From a virus, in IMG/VR virus record IMGVR_UViG_3300021962_006197, positions 1-22,145 of that record: 22,145 nt of DNA, one strand, 5' to 3'. Positions 1 to 7,438 of the stretch are shown piece by piece. How positions within the stretch are numbered: the first letter of the stretch is position 1; each line of letters begins with the position of its first letter. Both the position numbers and the translations under genes were made by a program. A model generated the notes under the pieces. The model was not told where the DNA came from and did no database searches. It saw only the letters and a program-made list of their open reading frames with translations.

Positions 1-623
1 GTACACTTTAGAAGATCAGAAGAATCATATGATACAGGCATAGATGATATACTAAGAGGAAAGGCATTTATAAATTCATATTGAATAGGATTATATGGTT
101 CATTAGTAGAGGATCCAAAATTCCGTTCAAATTTTTGTATTAGTAACTTGGTGGCAAAATATTTTTTTGGAAATCTTATTCTATAATTGTATTCGTAATT
201 TGTAAATGTTTGAGTTTTTTGATTTGTTATAAATCCTAACCAAGATTCAAAATATTTTATAACATAATACTTTGGAGAATCTACATAAAATGTAAAGTCT
301 ATAGAATCATCATATGTTCTTCTATAAGCGTGCTTTTCTGTAACACCAGTACGATCATCTAGGATTTCGTTTGTAGTTAAAAATGAACCAGGTAATGAAG
401 CGGCTGTACAAGGTATTGATAATAGATCTACATTATCAAATGCAGTATATGGTGTTCCAAGTTCCTGCATCAATTGAAGGAAATCTGGAGAATCACTTCC
501 TTTATTTTTAGGTGCTTTTGGCGCTCCAATTTCAACCATATAATGTGAAGTTAAAGATGGACTCATTATTCTTTCTTTTAAGTCCGATACTTTTAGCGGC
601 TTTGGAGGTGTCCCTTGTGCCAT
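1..623 (-). CDS. Tail-tube-fold baseplate protein, gp54/gp19-like (3' end cut by window)
   Basis: The first 207 residues are visible, beginning MAQGTPPKPL; the C-terminus lies beyond the left edge. The pattern (an LxxIPCTAASLPG segment, then RRTYDDSIDFTFYVDSP, a region with FESWLGFI, and a late FPLSISSMPVSYDSSD segment) is that of the T4 gp19/gp54 tail-tube fold. In such proteins a beta-rich domain packs into the hexameric tube. Its position beside gp4 and gp48 favours the baseplate tube initiator gp54 over the tube protein gp19, but the family assignment is by pattern only. It is transcribed away from gp4; the two starts are 42 bases apart. No strong ribosome binding site is visible ahead of the ATG (only TAGAG). 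Confidence 0.6.
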   Translation of the reverse strand, partial: MAQGTPPKPLKVSDLKERIMSPSLTSHYMVEIGAPKAPKNKGSDSPDFLQLMQELGTPYTAFDNVDLLSIPCTAASLPGSFLTTNEILDDRTGVTEKHAYRRTYDDSIDFTFYVDSPKYYVIKYFESWLGFITNQKTQTFTNYEYNYRIRFPKKYFATKLLIQKFERNFGSSTNEPYNPIQYEFINAFPLSISSMPVSYDSSDLLKC

Positions 624-626
624 CTC

Positions 627-634
627 TATAAATA
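627..634 (+). promoter_or_regulatory. T4-type late promoter octamer TATAAATA
   Basis: A perfect TATAAATA lies 31 bases before the gp4 start codon, in the short gap between two divergent structural genes. T4-like phages use this octamer with gp55/gp33 and the sliding clamp for late genes. The position fits, but the motif is common by chance in AT-rich DNA. Confidence 0.5.
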
Positions 635-665
635 AATCTATTCTAGTATACTATGTAGTCAAGTA

Positions 666-1112
666 ATGAAGGAAAGTTTGAAGAGTAGATATAAACCTTC
701 CTACCCAGAAAAATATAAAGGAAATCCTAATAATATTATTTGTAGAAGTAGTTGGGAAAGGAAGTTTTGTGTTTGGTGTGATACAAATCCAAACATAATT
801 GAATGGGGAAGTGAAGAATTTTGGATCCCATATAAGTCACCAGTTGATAATAGAATACATAGATACTTTCCTGATTTTATTATTAAGGTAAAGGATAGTA
901 ATGGAACTATTAAGTCTTATGTTATAGAAGTTAAACCAAAAAGACAAACAGTTCCTCCAACTACATCTCCAAAAAGAAAAACAAAAACTTGGATCAATGA
1001 AGTAAAAACTTATGCTGTAAATGAAGCAAAATGGAAAGCAGCGAGAGAGTTTTGTGCTGATAGACTATTGGAATTTAAAATTATCACAGAGGATGAATTG
1101 GGAATAAAGTGA
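666..1112 (+). CDS. 4: gp4-like head completion protein
   Basis: The protein is 148 aa, close to T4 gp4 (150 aa). Family features are the N-terminal KPSYPEKYKGNP block and the SSWERKF...FPDF...VIEVKP series. Gp4-type proteins complete DNA-filled heads before tail joining. The residues E31, D70, E88 and K90 fall in the order E-(x)-D-(x)-ExK seen in the PD-(D/E)XK/TnsA-type nuclease fold, so a DNA-end processing role is possible. It opens a plus-strand structural run and is followed by gp48 after a 51-base gap. A late promoter octamer precedes it. Confidence 0.85.
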   Translation: MKESLKSRYKPSYPEKYKGNPNNIICRSSWERKFCVWCDTNPNIIEWGSEEFWIPYKSPVDNRIHRYFPDFIIKVKDSNGTIKSYVIEVKPKRQTVPPTTSPKRKTKTWINEVKTYAVNEAKWKAAREFCADRLLEFKIITEDELGIK

Positions 1113-1130
1113 TAAATATACTAATAAATA
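1111..1130 (+). promoter_or_regulatory. Tandem late-promoter-like octamers (GATAAATA, AATAAATA)
   Basis: GATAAATA at 1111-1118 overlaps the gp4 stop codon region, and AATAAATA follows at 1123-1130, 33 bases before the gp48 start. Both match the NATAAATA form of the T4-like late promoter. The tandem arrangement just ahead of a structural gene is suggestive; no experimental support is visible. Confidence 0.4.
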
Positions 1131-1163
1131 CAATAAAGGACATCAAATCCAAGAGGGATTCTA

Positions 1164-2531
1164 ATGGCAGATACTTTTGAATCTAATAAAATCCCATTTA
1201 CATATCAAAAAGTAAGTCCAGTTACTTCTAGAACAACTACAGAAAAAGTAACATTGGTCTCAGTATTTGATAAATCTTTAAAAAAAACTTTTGTATATAA
1301 AGAAGATAAAGACAGATTAGTTGGTCTTTTTCCGACTAGAACTTTACTAGCAACGGTTGAAAGTGATGGAAAAGTAATCCCATATGAACAAAATGGAAAC
1401 TATAATGCTGATCAAAGTCTAAGATCTGAATTACAAAACAATCAAAATTTAAAATCATCTATAGGTAACTCTGTAATTGAAGCAGCAAAGAAAGATATAA
1501 ATCCAAGTAATCCAGCATCAGTAACTACTCAAGCTGTCGATGAAGTACTTGGCAGTAATAGGTCCAACACAGAAGGACAAGCACAAGATGCAGATGCTCA
1601 AGGTGGAAATGTAGACCCTTCACCTACAGATATTGCCAGGGCACAATCACTAAATCCAATTGTTCCAGATTCTAATAATGTAAGAAAAGAATATGGAAAT
1701 ATGGTGTATCCCATAGATCTTGATGTAAAAACTCAAGACTATGTAACATTTAGCATGTTTAGATATAAACCAAAAACACTTAGTGGAAATGTTTTGGATC
1801 CATTTAAAAGTCCAGATCTTGGGGGAGCAAAAGGTTCTGTAACTTTACCAATTCAAGCACCTGCTGCAGATACAAATACTGTAGGATGGTCTGATGGAAA
1901 ATTAAACGCACTGCAAGCAGCAGGATTAACCGCTGCAGTACAAGCAATTAGTGGTGATAAAGATGCTCTATCAAGTGCTATATCAACTGCAATGGAAGAT
2001 CTTCAAAAAGATAAGCAGGCTGGAGGATTAAATGTTGGGCAAATGTTTAGATTTTATGCTGCAACTCAAGCAGCACAAATCAATGATGGATTTGCTAGAG
2101 CTACTGGAGGTATATTAAATCCTAATTTAGAGTTATTATTCCAAGGACCCGAATTAAGAAATTTTAATTTTGTCTTCAAAATGAGTGCTAGAGATATAGA
2201 TGAAGCAATGGAAATAAGAAAAATTATAAGATTTTTCAAGCAAGGTATGAGTGTTAAAAAATCTAGTACCCAATTATTTTTGAAAAGTCCAGATATTTTT
2301 AAGGTAACTTATTATAGGTATGGTTCAGTGGAACATAAAGCAATAAATATGTATAAAACTGCAGCACTGCGTGCTTTCAATGTAGACTATACTCCATTAG
2401 GATCTTACATGACTTACGATGATCCTGCAAGTACAATGGTTGCATATACAATGACAATGCAATTTCAAGAAATAGATCCTATCTATGATGATGATTATGC
2501 AAAGTTACCGGAAGATTCAATAGGTTACTAA
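1164..2531 (+). CDS. 48: gp48 baseplate tail-tube cap
   Basis: The protein is 455 aa, longer than T4 gp48 (about 364 aa). The C-terminal third carries the tube-like domain: FQGPELRNFNFVFKMSARD, RKIIRFFKQGM, and the closing LGSYMTYDD...TMTMQFQEIDPIYDDDY that marks the gp48/tube-cap family. The extra length is a Q/N/S-rich linker-like stretch around residues 85-165 and an alanine-rich helix near 245-300. Gp48 sits on the baseplate hub and nucleates the tail tube with gp54. The start is preceded by AGAGGGA about 6 bases upstream. Only one base separates its stop from gp53, so the two are probably co-translated. Confidence 0.85.
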   Translation: MADTFESNKIPFTYQKVSPVTSRTTTEKVTLVSVFDKSLKKTFVYKEDKDRLVGLFPTRTLLATVESDGKVIPYEQNGNYNADQSLRSELQNNQNLKSSIGNSVIEAAKKDINPSNPASVTTQAVDEVLGSNRSNTEGQAQDADAQGGNVDPSPTDIARAQSLNPIVPDSNNVRKEYGNMVYPIDLDVKTQDYVTFSMFRYKPKTLSGNVLDPFKSPDLGGAKGSVTLPIQAPAADTNTVGWSDGKLNALQAAGLTAAVQAISGDKDALSSAISTAMEDLQKDKQAGGLNVGQMFRFYAATQAAQINDGFARATGGILNPNLELLFQGPELRNFNFVFKMSARDIDEAMEIRKIIRFFKQGMSVKKSSTQLFLKSPDIFKVTYYRYGSVEHKAINMYKTAALRAFNVDYTPLGSYMTYDDPASTMVAYTMTMQFQEIDPIYDDDYAKLPEDSIGY

Positions 2532-2532
2532 A

Positions 2533-3198
2533 ATGCCATACTTTTTTAGTCAAGTACCAAATGTAGAATATCCAAAATTTTATGATGATGGAAAAATATC
2601 TGAATATGAAACTGTAAAAAATATATTTAAAAGAGTTATTGTTAGAGAAGATATTTTTGAAAATTTATCTTTCTTTGAAAAATACAATATTATTGGCGAT
2701 GAAAGACCAGATATGATTGCGGATAAATTTTATGATGATCCAAGTCTAGACTGGGTAATATTACTATCAAATAATATTATAAAATTTAACGAAGAATGGC
2801 CTTTAACTCAAAGACAATTTGATAGATATCTTTTAGAAAAGTATGGTTCATACGAAAACATATATTATGTACATCATTTTGAATCTATTAAAATAACTAG
2901 TTCTAATGGTACTGTAATTTTAAAAGAAGGAACTATAGTACCAGAAACATTTTCAGTAAGATATTACGATGCTTCTTTAGGTAAAAGTATCTTAAGAACG
3001 AATATAACAGTACCAATAACAAATTACGAATATGAAACTAGATTAGAAGATTTAAAAAGATCTATTTACATTTTAAAAAATGATTACCTACAATTAGTAC
3101 TTGAAGATATGAAGAATATAATGACATACAAAAAAGGATCCACTCAGTATATAAATGGATCCCTAAAAAGAGCAGATAATATTAAATTGTCAGACTAA
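2533..3198 (+). CDS. 53: gp53 baseplate wedge protein
   Basis: The 221 aa protein is slightly longer than T4 gp53 (196 aa). The N-terminal YFFSQVPNVEYPKF, the central RPDMIADKFYDDPSLDWVILLSN and the nearby NEEWPLTQRQFDRYL are the usual gp53/LysM-like wedge signature. Gp53 joins neighbouring wedges into the hexagonal baseplate. It is the last plus-strand gene. Its stop codon lies 2 bases from the stop of gp32 on the opposite strand, with no terminator hairpin between them. Confidence 0.85.
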   Translation: MPYFFSQVPNVEYPKFYDDGKISEYETVKNIFKRVIVREDIFENLSFFEKYNIIGDERPDMIADKFYDDPSLDWVILLSNNIIKFNEEWPLTQRQFDRYLLEKYGSYENIYYVHHFESIKITSSNGTVILKEGTIVPETFSVRYYDASLGKSILRTNITVPITNYEYETRLEDLKRSIYILKNDYLQLVLEDMKNIMTYKKGSTQYINGSLKRADNIKLSD

Positions 3199-3200
3199 TA

Positions 3201-4166
3201 TCAACTCTCTGCTAGACGCTGAAAATAACTTAGAGCATCTTCTTCATCATCATCGTCTGAAGAACTGGAAGATAGATTGTTTAGTTCTTCTCGCATGTTA
3301 TCAGGAACTGATGGTGCTGCTTCACGATTATTACTGAAGCGAGATGCAGTACTTTCACCACGAAGTTCTGCTTTCCATTCTTCTTCCTCAGCAACAGTTT
3401 CTGGATCTCGCATTGGTGGAACACCCTTAATACCTAGAACATAATCTAGACGCTTTTTAAGCGTATCATAATCTTTAAACTGATCTTGAGCAACAAGTTC
3501 TTGAAGTGAATATTCTTTTTTCCAGATTGCTTCTAGTGCATCATCATCATCCAATAGTGCTTCTGCACGATCAAATTCAGACTTATCATAATTCCAGTAA
3601 CCATCTTTCTTTACAATTTTTAGTTTGAAGTTAGCACCTCCCCAAAAATCAAATGGATTGATAGGAGTTTCGTCTTCAAACTCTGGTTGCATGGCACCCA
3701 TGATCTTGTCAAAGATCTTCTTACCATATTTGAAGAGGAATACTTTACCTTCATTTTGAGGATTGACAGGATCCTTTACAATGTAAATATTGGAATAGAA
3801 TGATAGTTTACGCTTTTGCTTACGGACAATTTCCTTGTCTTTATCACTACCACTATTCCATAGTTCACGGTTATATTCCGAAACAGGATCTTTCTGATTT
3901 AGAGTAGTCAGTGAATTTTCAATATACCATCCACCAGGACCTTGGAAGGCATGAGAATATAGTTTTACCCAAGGAAGATCTTCTCCATCTGGTGCTGGTA
4001 GAAAACGAATAACTGCATAACCATTACCAGTCTTATCTAGTTCTGGTTTCCAGAGACGCTCATCTGCACCTCCACTAGAAGTATTGTTTACCTTTTCTAC
4101 TTCTTTAACAAGTTTGGCAGTTAGACTACCAAGAGAAGATTGCTTCTTAAGATTTGCGAAAGACAT
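3201..4166 (-). CDS. 32: gp32 single-stranded DNA-binding protein
   Basis: The protein is 321 aa (T4 gp32 is 301). The core aligns with T4: GNGYAVIRFLP (about 47-57), GGWYIEN (78-84), a basic KRKLS LAST-like motif (118-122), IVKDPVNPQNEGKVF, the GKKIFDKI block, and an acidic SSSSSDDDDEED C-terminal tail that in T4 contacts replication partners. It coats ssDNA during replication and recombination. Of the T4 zinc ligands only the histidine remains (H72); there is no cysteine anywhere in the protein, so the zinc ribbon is absent. GAGG lies 8-11 bases before the ATG. It is the last gene of the gp33-gp59-DUF1825-oxygenase block. Confidence 0.93.
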   Translation of the reverse strand: MSFANLKKQSSLGSLTAKLVKEVEKVNNTSSGGADERLWKPELDKTGNGYAVIRFLPAPDGEDLPWVKLYSHAFQGPGGWYIENSLTTLNQKDPVSEYNRELWNSGSDKDKEIVRKQKRKLSFYSNIYIVKDPVNPQNEGKVFLFKYGKKIFDKIMGAMQPEFEDETPINPFDFWGGANFKLKIVKKDGYWNYDKSEFDRAEALLDDDDALEAIWKKEYSLQELVAQDQFKDYDTLKKRLDYVLGIKGVPPMRDPETVAEEEEWKAELRGESTASRFSNNREAAPSVPDNMREELNNLSSSSSDDDDEEDALSYFQRLAES

Positions 4167-4218
4167 TTATGTACCTCGGATTAATTGGATTTGGCCTTTT
4201 GGACTTGCATATCATAGA

Positions 4219-4803
4219 CTAGTCATCGATTAATGTCAAGCGTTCCCCCTCAGGAATTTCCATTCGATATGCAATTGATGTTCTGTAAATATATGGTTCT
4301 ATTGGTGCTAGACCTCTATGTGGGAATGCTCCAGGAAAAATTACCACCCTTCCTGGTACATATTTATGACTTTCTACAGGAGTTTTAAAATCTTTCATTA
4401 ATTGAAATTCACCACCCCATTCATCTTTCCATACTGGATTTGACATTACTAATATTGTATATTCATTTTCTTTTGATGCATCAGAATGAGTTGTTCCATC
4501 GCAACCATAATATTGAACATTAATATAAATTCCATGTAAATACATTTCATTTTCAATTTTTTCTTGGAGCACATCAAAAATATCAAAATACCACGATGAA
4601 TCTTGAAAGAGTTCATCTACACGATTAAGGTCTGTTCTCCTAAAAATAGTCCTTCCCATTAATCTATGGGTTCCTTCATTACCATATGGATATGTTTTTC
4701 TATTCGCTACATTAGTTAAAACTAAAGGGGTTGCTAAAATTTCTCTATATTTTTCATGTAAATAAAGGTCATCAAATAAACCATCAATAACATTACAATA
4801 CAT
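4219..4803 (-). CDS. 2OG-Fe(II) oxygenase (prolyl 4-hydroxylase-like)
   Basis: The 194 aa protein has the full Fe(II)/2-oxoglutarate triad and anchor: H106-x-D108 in THSD, distal H162 in FPHRG, and R174 in YRTS, with the usual WGGEFQL strand between them. Such enzymes hydroxylate proline or other side chains, or sometimes bases, using 2-oxoglutarate and O2. Cyanophages commonly carry several; targets are mostly unknown. It sits between DUF1825 (3 bases upstream) and gp32, inside the replication block. No signal peptide or membrane segment is visible. The exact substrate cannot be read from sequence. Confidence 0.85.
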   Translation of the reverse strand: MYCNVIDGLFDDLYLHEKYREILATPLVLTNVANRKTYPYGNEGTHRLMGRTIFRRTDLNRVDELFQDSSWYFDIFDVLQEKIENEMYLHGIYINVQYYGCDGTTHSDASKENEYTILVMSNPVWKDEWGGEFQLMKDFKTPVESHKYVPGRVVIFPGAFPHRGLAPIEPYIYRTSIAYRMEIPEGERLTLIDD

Positions 4804-4806
4804 AAA

Positions 4807-5145
4807 TTATTCCTCTTCCTTTTCAATCTGCTCTTTCATAGATTCTACTAAAGCATTCATGTTAGAAAAAATTATATTCATGTCAATATTTTCTGGAAGT
4901 CCCATCATTTGCGTTGACATAAGAATTCTAGATTTCATATCTACTGCTTCTGGATCATCAGATAAACTAAGTCTAGTATAAAGAACTTTTTGTTTGTCTA
5001 ATAATCTTTGAAGTAATTCTACATGCTTTACTTTTTCTTCCTTTGTCATACTTTGGAAAGAAAAAACATTCTTATAAACATCTTCTTGCAACTCAGAAAT
5101 TTCTGCCATTTCTGCTCTTACAACTTCAGATTCAAAAAAACTCAT
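4807..5145 (-). CDS. DUF1825 family protein
   Basis: The 112 aa all-helical protein starts MSFFESEVVRAEM and carries ELQEDVYKNV, then LLDKQKVLYTRLSLSDDPEA and MKSRIL. I recognise this as the DUF1825 pattern, a family otherwise found in cyanobacteria, where it is about this length and of unknown function. The ending is charged (EQIEKEEE). The start codon overlaps the gp59 stop by four bases (ATGA), so it is translationally coupled to gp59. Its place inside the replication block suggests a role linked to DNA replication or early takeover, but this is inference from position only. Confidence 0.8.
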   Translation of the reverse strand: MSFFESEVVRAEMAEISELQEDVYKNVFSFQSMTKEEKVKHVELLQRLLDKQKVLYTRLSLSDDPEAVDMKSRILMSTQMMGLPENIDMNIIFSNMNALVESMKEQIEKEEE

Positions 5146-5732
5146 AACACAACCTCCTTTAAAATTCTTTTATATGAGAATATATCAATATTTAGAAATG
5201 GATTATACTTTTGCATTTTAAAAGAAACTATTTCCCATATAGGATCAATGATTTTCTTATCATAATCTTTTTTATACCCTAAAATTTTATCTAATATAAC
5301 CATAGTTTCTATAGATACATTACCATTAAGATGTTCTTTTAAAATAATAGGATGTTTATTATTATCTACATGAAAAACTTTATCAATATTATTTGAAGAA
5401 AATAAAAGTTCAATCTCTTCTTTAAACATGTAAGAAAGAGACTGAACTTTTCTTTTCCAATTAGTATAATTTAATTCACCTTCTTTTATTATACTTCCGA
5501 TCCATAATGTCTGGGGATCTGTACTAGAAACAAAATTAGATACAAAGAAATCTACAATTTCATTATCATTTTTATTCCTTGAAACTTTTTCAAACCAGAA
5601 TCTATCTTTTCTTTTATAGAAAGATTCTAATTTTACCCTGCTTTTTCCACAATACTTATGATAATCATAATCTTTCTTTGTAAAATGATTTTTCAAAGAA
5701 AGATAAACTTTATAACAATCAAATGGTGCCAT
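5142..5732 (-). CDS. 59: gp59 loader of replicative helicase
   Basis: The 196 aa protein (T4 gp59: 217 aa) aligns along its length with T4 gp59: the N-terminal CYKVYLSLKNHF, YKRKDRFWFEKVSR, IVDFFVSNFV, LWIGSI, and the late NVSIETMVILDKIL segment. Gp59 loads the gp41 helicase on gp32-coated forks. It keeps the T4 neighbourhood: T4 also has 33, 59 and 32 in this order. It starts two bases after the gp33 stop and overlaps DUF1825 by four bases. It is rich in lysine and AT, like gp33. Confidence 0.88.
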   Translation of the reverse strand: MAPFDCYKVYLSLKNHFTKKDYDYHKYCGKSRVKLESFYKRKDRFWFEKVSRNKNDNEIVDFFVSNFVSSTDPQTLWIGSIIKEGELNYTNWKRKVQSLSYMFKEEIELLFSSNNIDKVFHVDNNKHPIILKEHLNGNVSIETMVILDKILGYKKDYDKKIIDPIWEIVSFKMQKYNPFLNIDIFSYKRILKEVVL

Positions 5733-5734
5733 AA

Positions 5735-6028
5735 TTAAAAAAATAATTTTGCCCTAGAACTTTTTTTAAGAAAGTTTAATTCAGTTGCTTCATATTTAAT
5801 TTTTTCTTTAAGTTGTTTAGTAATTAATTTTGATACAGATTCAATATCAATTTTATTCTTATCACAAAAAAATATAATACTATCAATATAATTCATATCA
5901 GAATTTGATTGATATATTTTTTCTATTTCCGATGTAAACTTTAATGGGCAATAAAATTTATTATCCAATTCCTCCTGTACTTGATTCTTTTGTTCTTGAT
6001 TCATAATTGATAGAAGGGATACTGACAT
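5735..6028 (-). CDS. 33: gp33-like late transcription coactivator
   Basis: The 97 aa helical protein (T4 gp33: 112 aa) lies directly upstream of gp59, the T4 position for gene 33. The central stretch IDSIIFFCDKNKIDIESVSKLI followed by LKEKIKYEATELNFL is the pattern of cyanophage gp33 proteins. In T4, gp33 bridges RNA polymerase and the gp45 clamp to activate gp55-dependent late transcription, binding the clamp through a hydrophobic C-terminus; here the C-terminus is KLFF. Two starts are possible: 6028 (MSVSLL) and 6004 (MNQEQK). Neither has a clear ribosome binding site. A strong sigma70-type promoter lies 32 bases upstream of the first. Confidence 0.75.
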   Translation of the reverse strand: MSVSLLSIMNQEQKNQVQEELDNKFYCPLKFTSEIEKIYQSNSDMNYIDSIIFFCDKNKIDIESVSKLITKQLKEKIKYEATELNFLKKSSRAKLFF

Positions 6029-6059
6029 ATGTTACATTTTTATAATATAAGATAAAGTT

Positions 6060-6088
6060 ATTTTAACAGGTCGTATCAACAATGTCAA
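6060..6088 (-). promoter_or_regulatory. Sigma70-type promoter ahead of gp33-gp59-gp32 block
   Basis: On the minus strand TTGACA (6088-6083) is followed after exactly 17 bases by TAAAAT (6065-6060). That is a perfect -35 and a near-perfect -10 at optimal spacing. The TGA inside TTGACA is the stop codon of the exonuclease gene. Transcription would start near 6053 and read into gp33. It is the only such match I found in the window, and it fits an early promoter used by the host polymerase. Confidence 0.75.
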
Positions 6089-6765
6089 ATCATATTAAGT
6101 TTATCATTAACAAATTTTTTAATGTATTGTACTAACATGCGAATATATTTTTCTTTATCTCTTTCTTCATATATCTCAACTTCTCCATCTTCACATGCCA
6201 TAATAATTACAAATTTTTTAACCGAAAGACCTGTGAGTTCATGAAGCATACACGCATAAGCGCAACATTGGACAAAATATCCATCAATCCATTCTCTGGG
6301 TTTTGGTTTTTTAGAAGTTTTGAAGTCAATGATAGAAAGTTCTCCGTCGAATTCTGCAATACAATCGACAGTCCCAGCAATACCTAAGTATTCGCTATAA
6401 AGAGATCCTTCCAGAGCATAAATGTTATTTATACGATCTAAAGTTGGTTTTGCGAGATAGAATAAGTGTTGTGACAAAGGTTGAACATTAGAAAGTTCTC
6501 GATTATTTAAATAATCTTCAACAAGAGTATGCATATCGGTTCCTCGACTTGTTGCTTGTCGAGTAATTTTATCTGCTTCTTCTACCCCTACTCTTTCACG
6601 CCATTTGTTAAAGAAATCTTTTTTATAATGGCTAATAACAGAAGTGATGGATACTAATCGAAGTAGTTCTTCTTTAGTAGGAACTTTATAATAACGAACT
6701 CCATCAATAGTCTCCCTTTGAAGATTTGGAAGACCTAGTTCTTTGTGTTCAAAATTCAATTTCAT
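6085..6765 (-). CDS. PD-(D/E)XK exonuclease (RecB/MGME1-like)
   Basis: The 226 aa protein has the nuclease motifs in order: SITSVI (39-44), RGTDMHTLVE (74-83), GIAGTVDC with D134, IIDFKTSKK with D147 and K149, then the YFVQCCAYA helix (163-171) where Q and Y follow the active site. This is the RecB/MGME1-type PD-(D/E)XK exonuclease fold found in T4-like cyanophages. It could degrade host DNA or trim replication and recombination intermediates. It overlaps the upstream dioxygenase gene by 17 bases. Its stop codon forms part of the -35 box of the promoter for gp33. Confidence 0.82.
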   Translation of the reverse strand: MKLNFEHKELGLPNLQRETIDGVRYYKVPTKEELLRLVSITSVISHYKKDFFNKWRERVGVEEADKITRQATSRGTDMHTLVEDYLNNRELSNVQPLSQHLFYLAKPTLDRINNIYALEGSLYSEYLGIAGTVDCIAEFDGELSIIDFKTSKKPKPREWIDGYFVQCCAYACMLHELTGLSVKKFVIIMACEDGEVEIYEERDKEKYIRMLVQYIKKFVNDKLNMI

Positions 6766-7438
6766 AATTATTTTTTCTGTATATTGGAATTGATTCCTTT
6801 TCGCAGGTTAAATGATGTATAAAAAATACTTGGGTTAATCTTGGTTCAAAATCATTAGCATAAAAATTAGATTCTTTATGAAATATATCTGACTGATACA
6901 TAATCATTCTATTAAAAACATTTTTAACTTCTAAAGTTTTTTCAAATTTAGAATCATGCTTTTTTATAGACTTTATATATTCATCATAATCTATTTCTTT
7001 ATCTGAGTAAAGAATATCTCTAGAAGTATAATCTAATTTTTCTAGAGTATTTGATTTTTTTAACCTATAAAAAGATGTTCCTGAATCTAAATCCGAGATT
7101 TCATTTAAATATATTACACCAGCAGCAGCATAATCAATATCTATATGTTGCCATCCAGTATTTAAAAAAGATTTTTTTTCTTTATTATGAGGATATATTT
7201 TTTGAAAATGTGTAGATACTGCCCATTCAACTCTGGTGAAATCATAATCAAATAAAATAGAAAATAAACGAGAACAAAAAGAATCAAAAAAAGATTTATT
7301 TATTTTGTATAAGTTCTCTGTTCTTTCTCCTGGATAGTTTCCAGGAAGTTTATTATAATCTAATGATAATGCGAAGTCTCTTATTCTTTTTGGATCTGAA
7401 TAAAAATCATCTACACATAATGTTGGAATAAACTTCAT
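6749..7438 (-). CDS. DUF6445-like 2OG-Fe(II) dioxygenase
   Basis: The 229 aa protein carries WQHIDIDYAAAGVIYLN with H98-x-D100, a distal H187 (SDIFHKE) and R200 (PRLTQVFFIH), the order expected of a double-stranded beta-helix 2OG-Fe(II) oxygenase. The N-terminal DDFYSDPKRIRDFAL and the PGNYPGERT segment resemble DUF6445 proteins. It differs from the oxygenase next to gp32 in overall sequence, so the phage carries two distinct enzymes. It is coupled to phoH by an ATGA overlap upstream and overlaps the exonuclease downstream. The substrate is unknown. Confidence 0.7.
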   Translation of the reverse strand: MKFIPTLCVDDFYSDPKRIRDFALSLDYNKLPGNYPGERTENLYKINKSFFDSFCSRLFSILFDYDFTRVEWAVSTHFQKIYPHNKEKKSFLNTGWQHIDIDYAAAGVIYLNEISDLDSGTSFYRLKKSNTLEKLDYTSRDILYSDKEIDYDEYIKSIKKHDSKFEKTLEVKNVFNRMIMYQSDIFHKESNFYANDFEPRLTQVFFIHHLTCEKESIPIYRKNNYEIEF

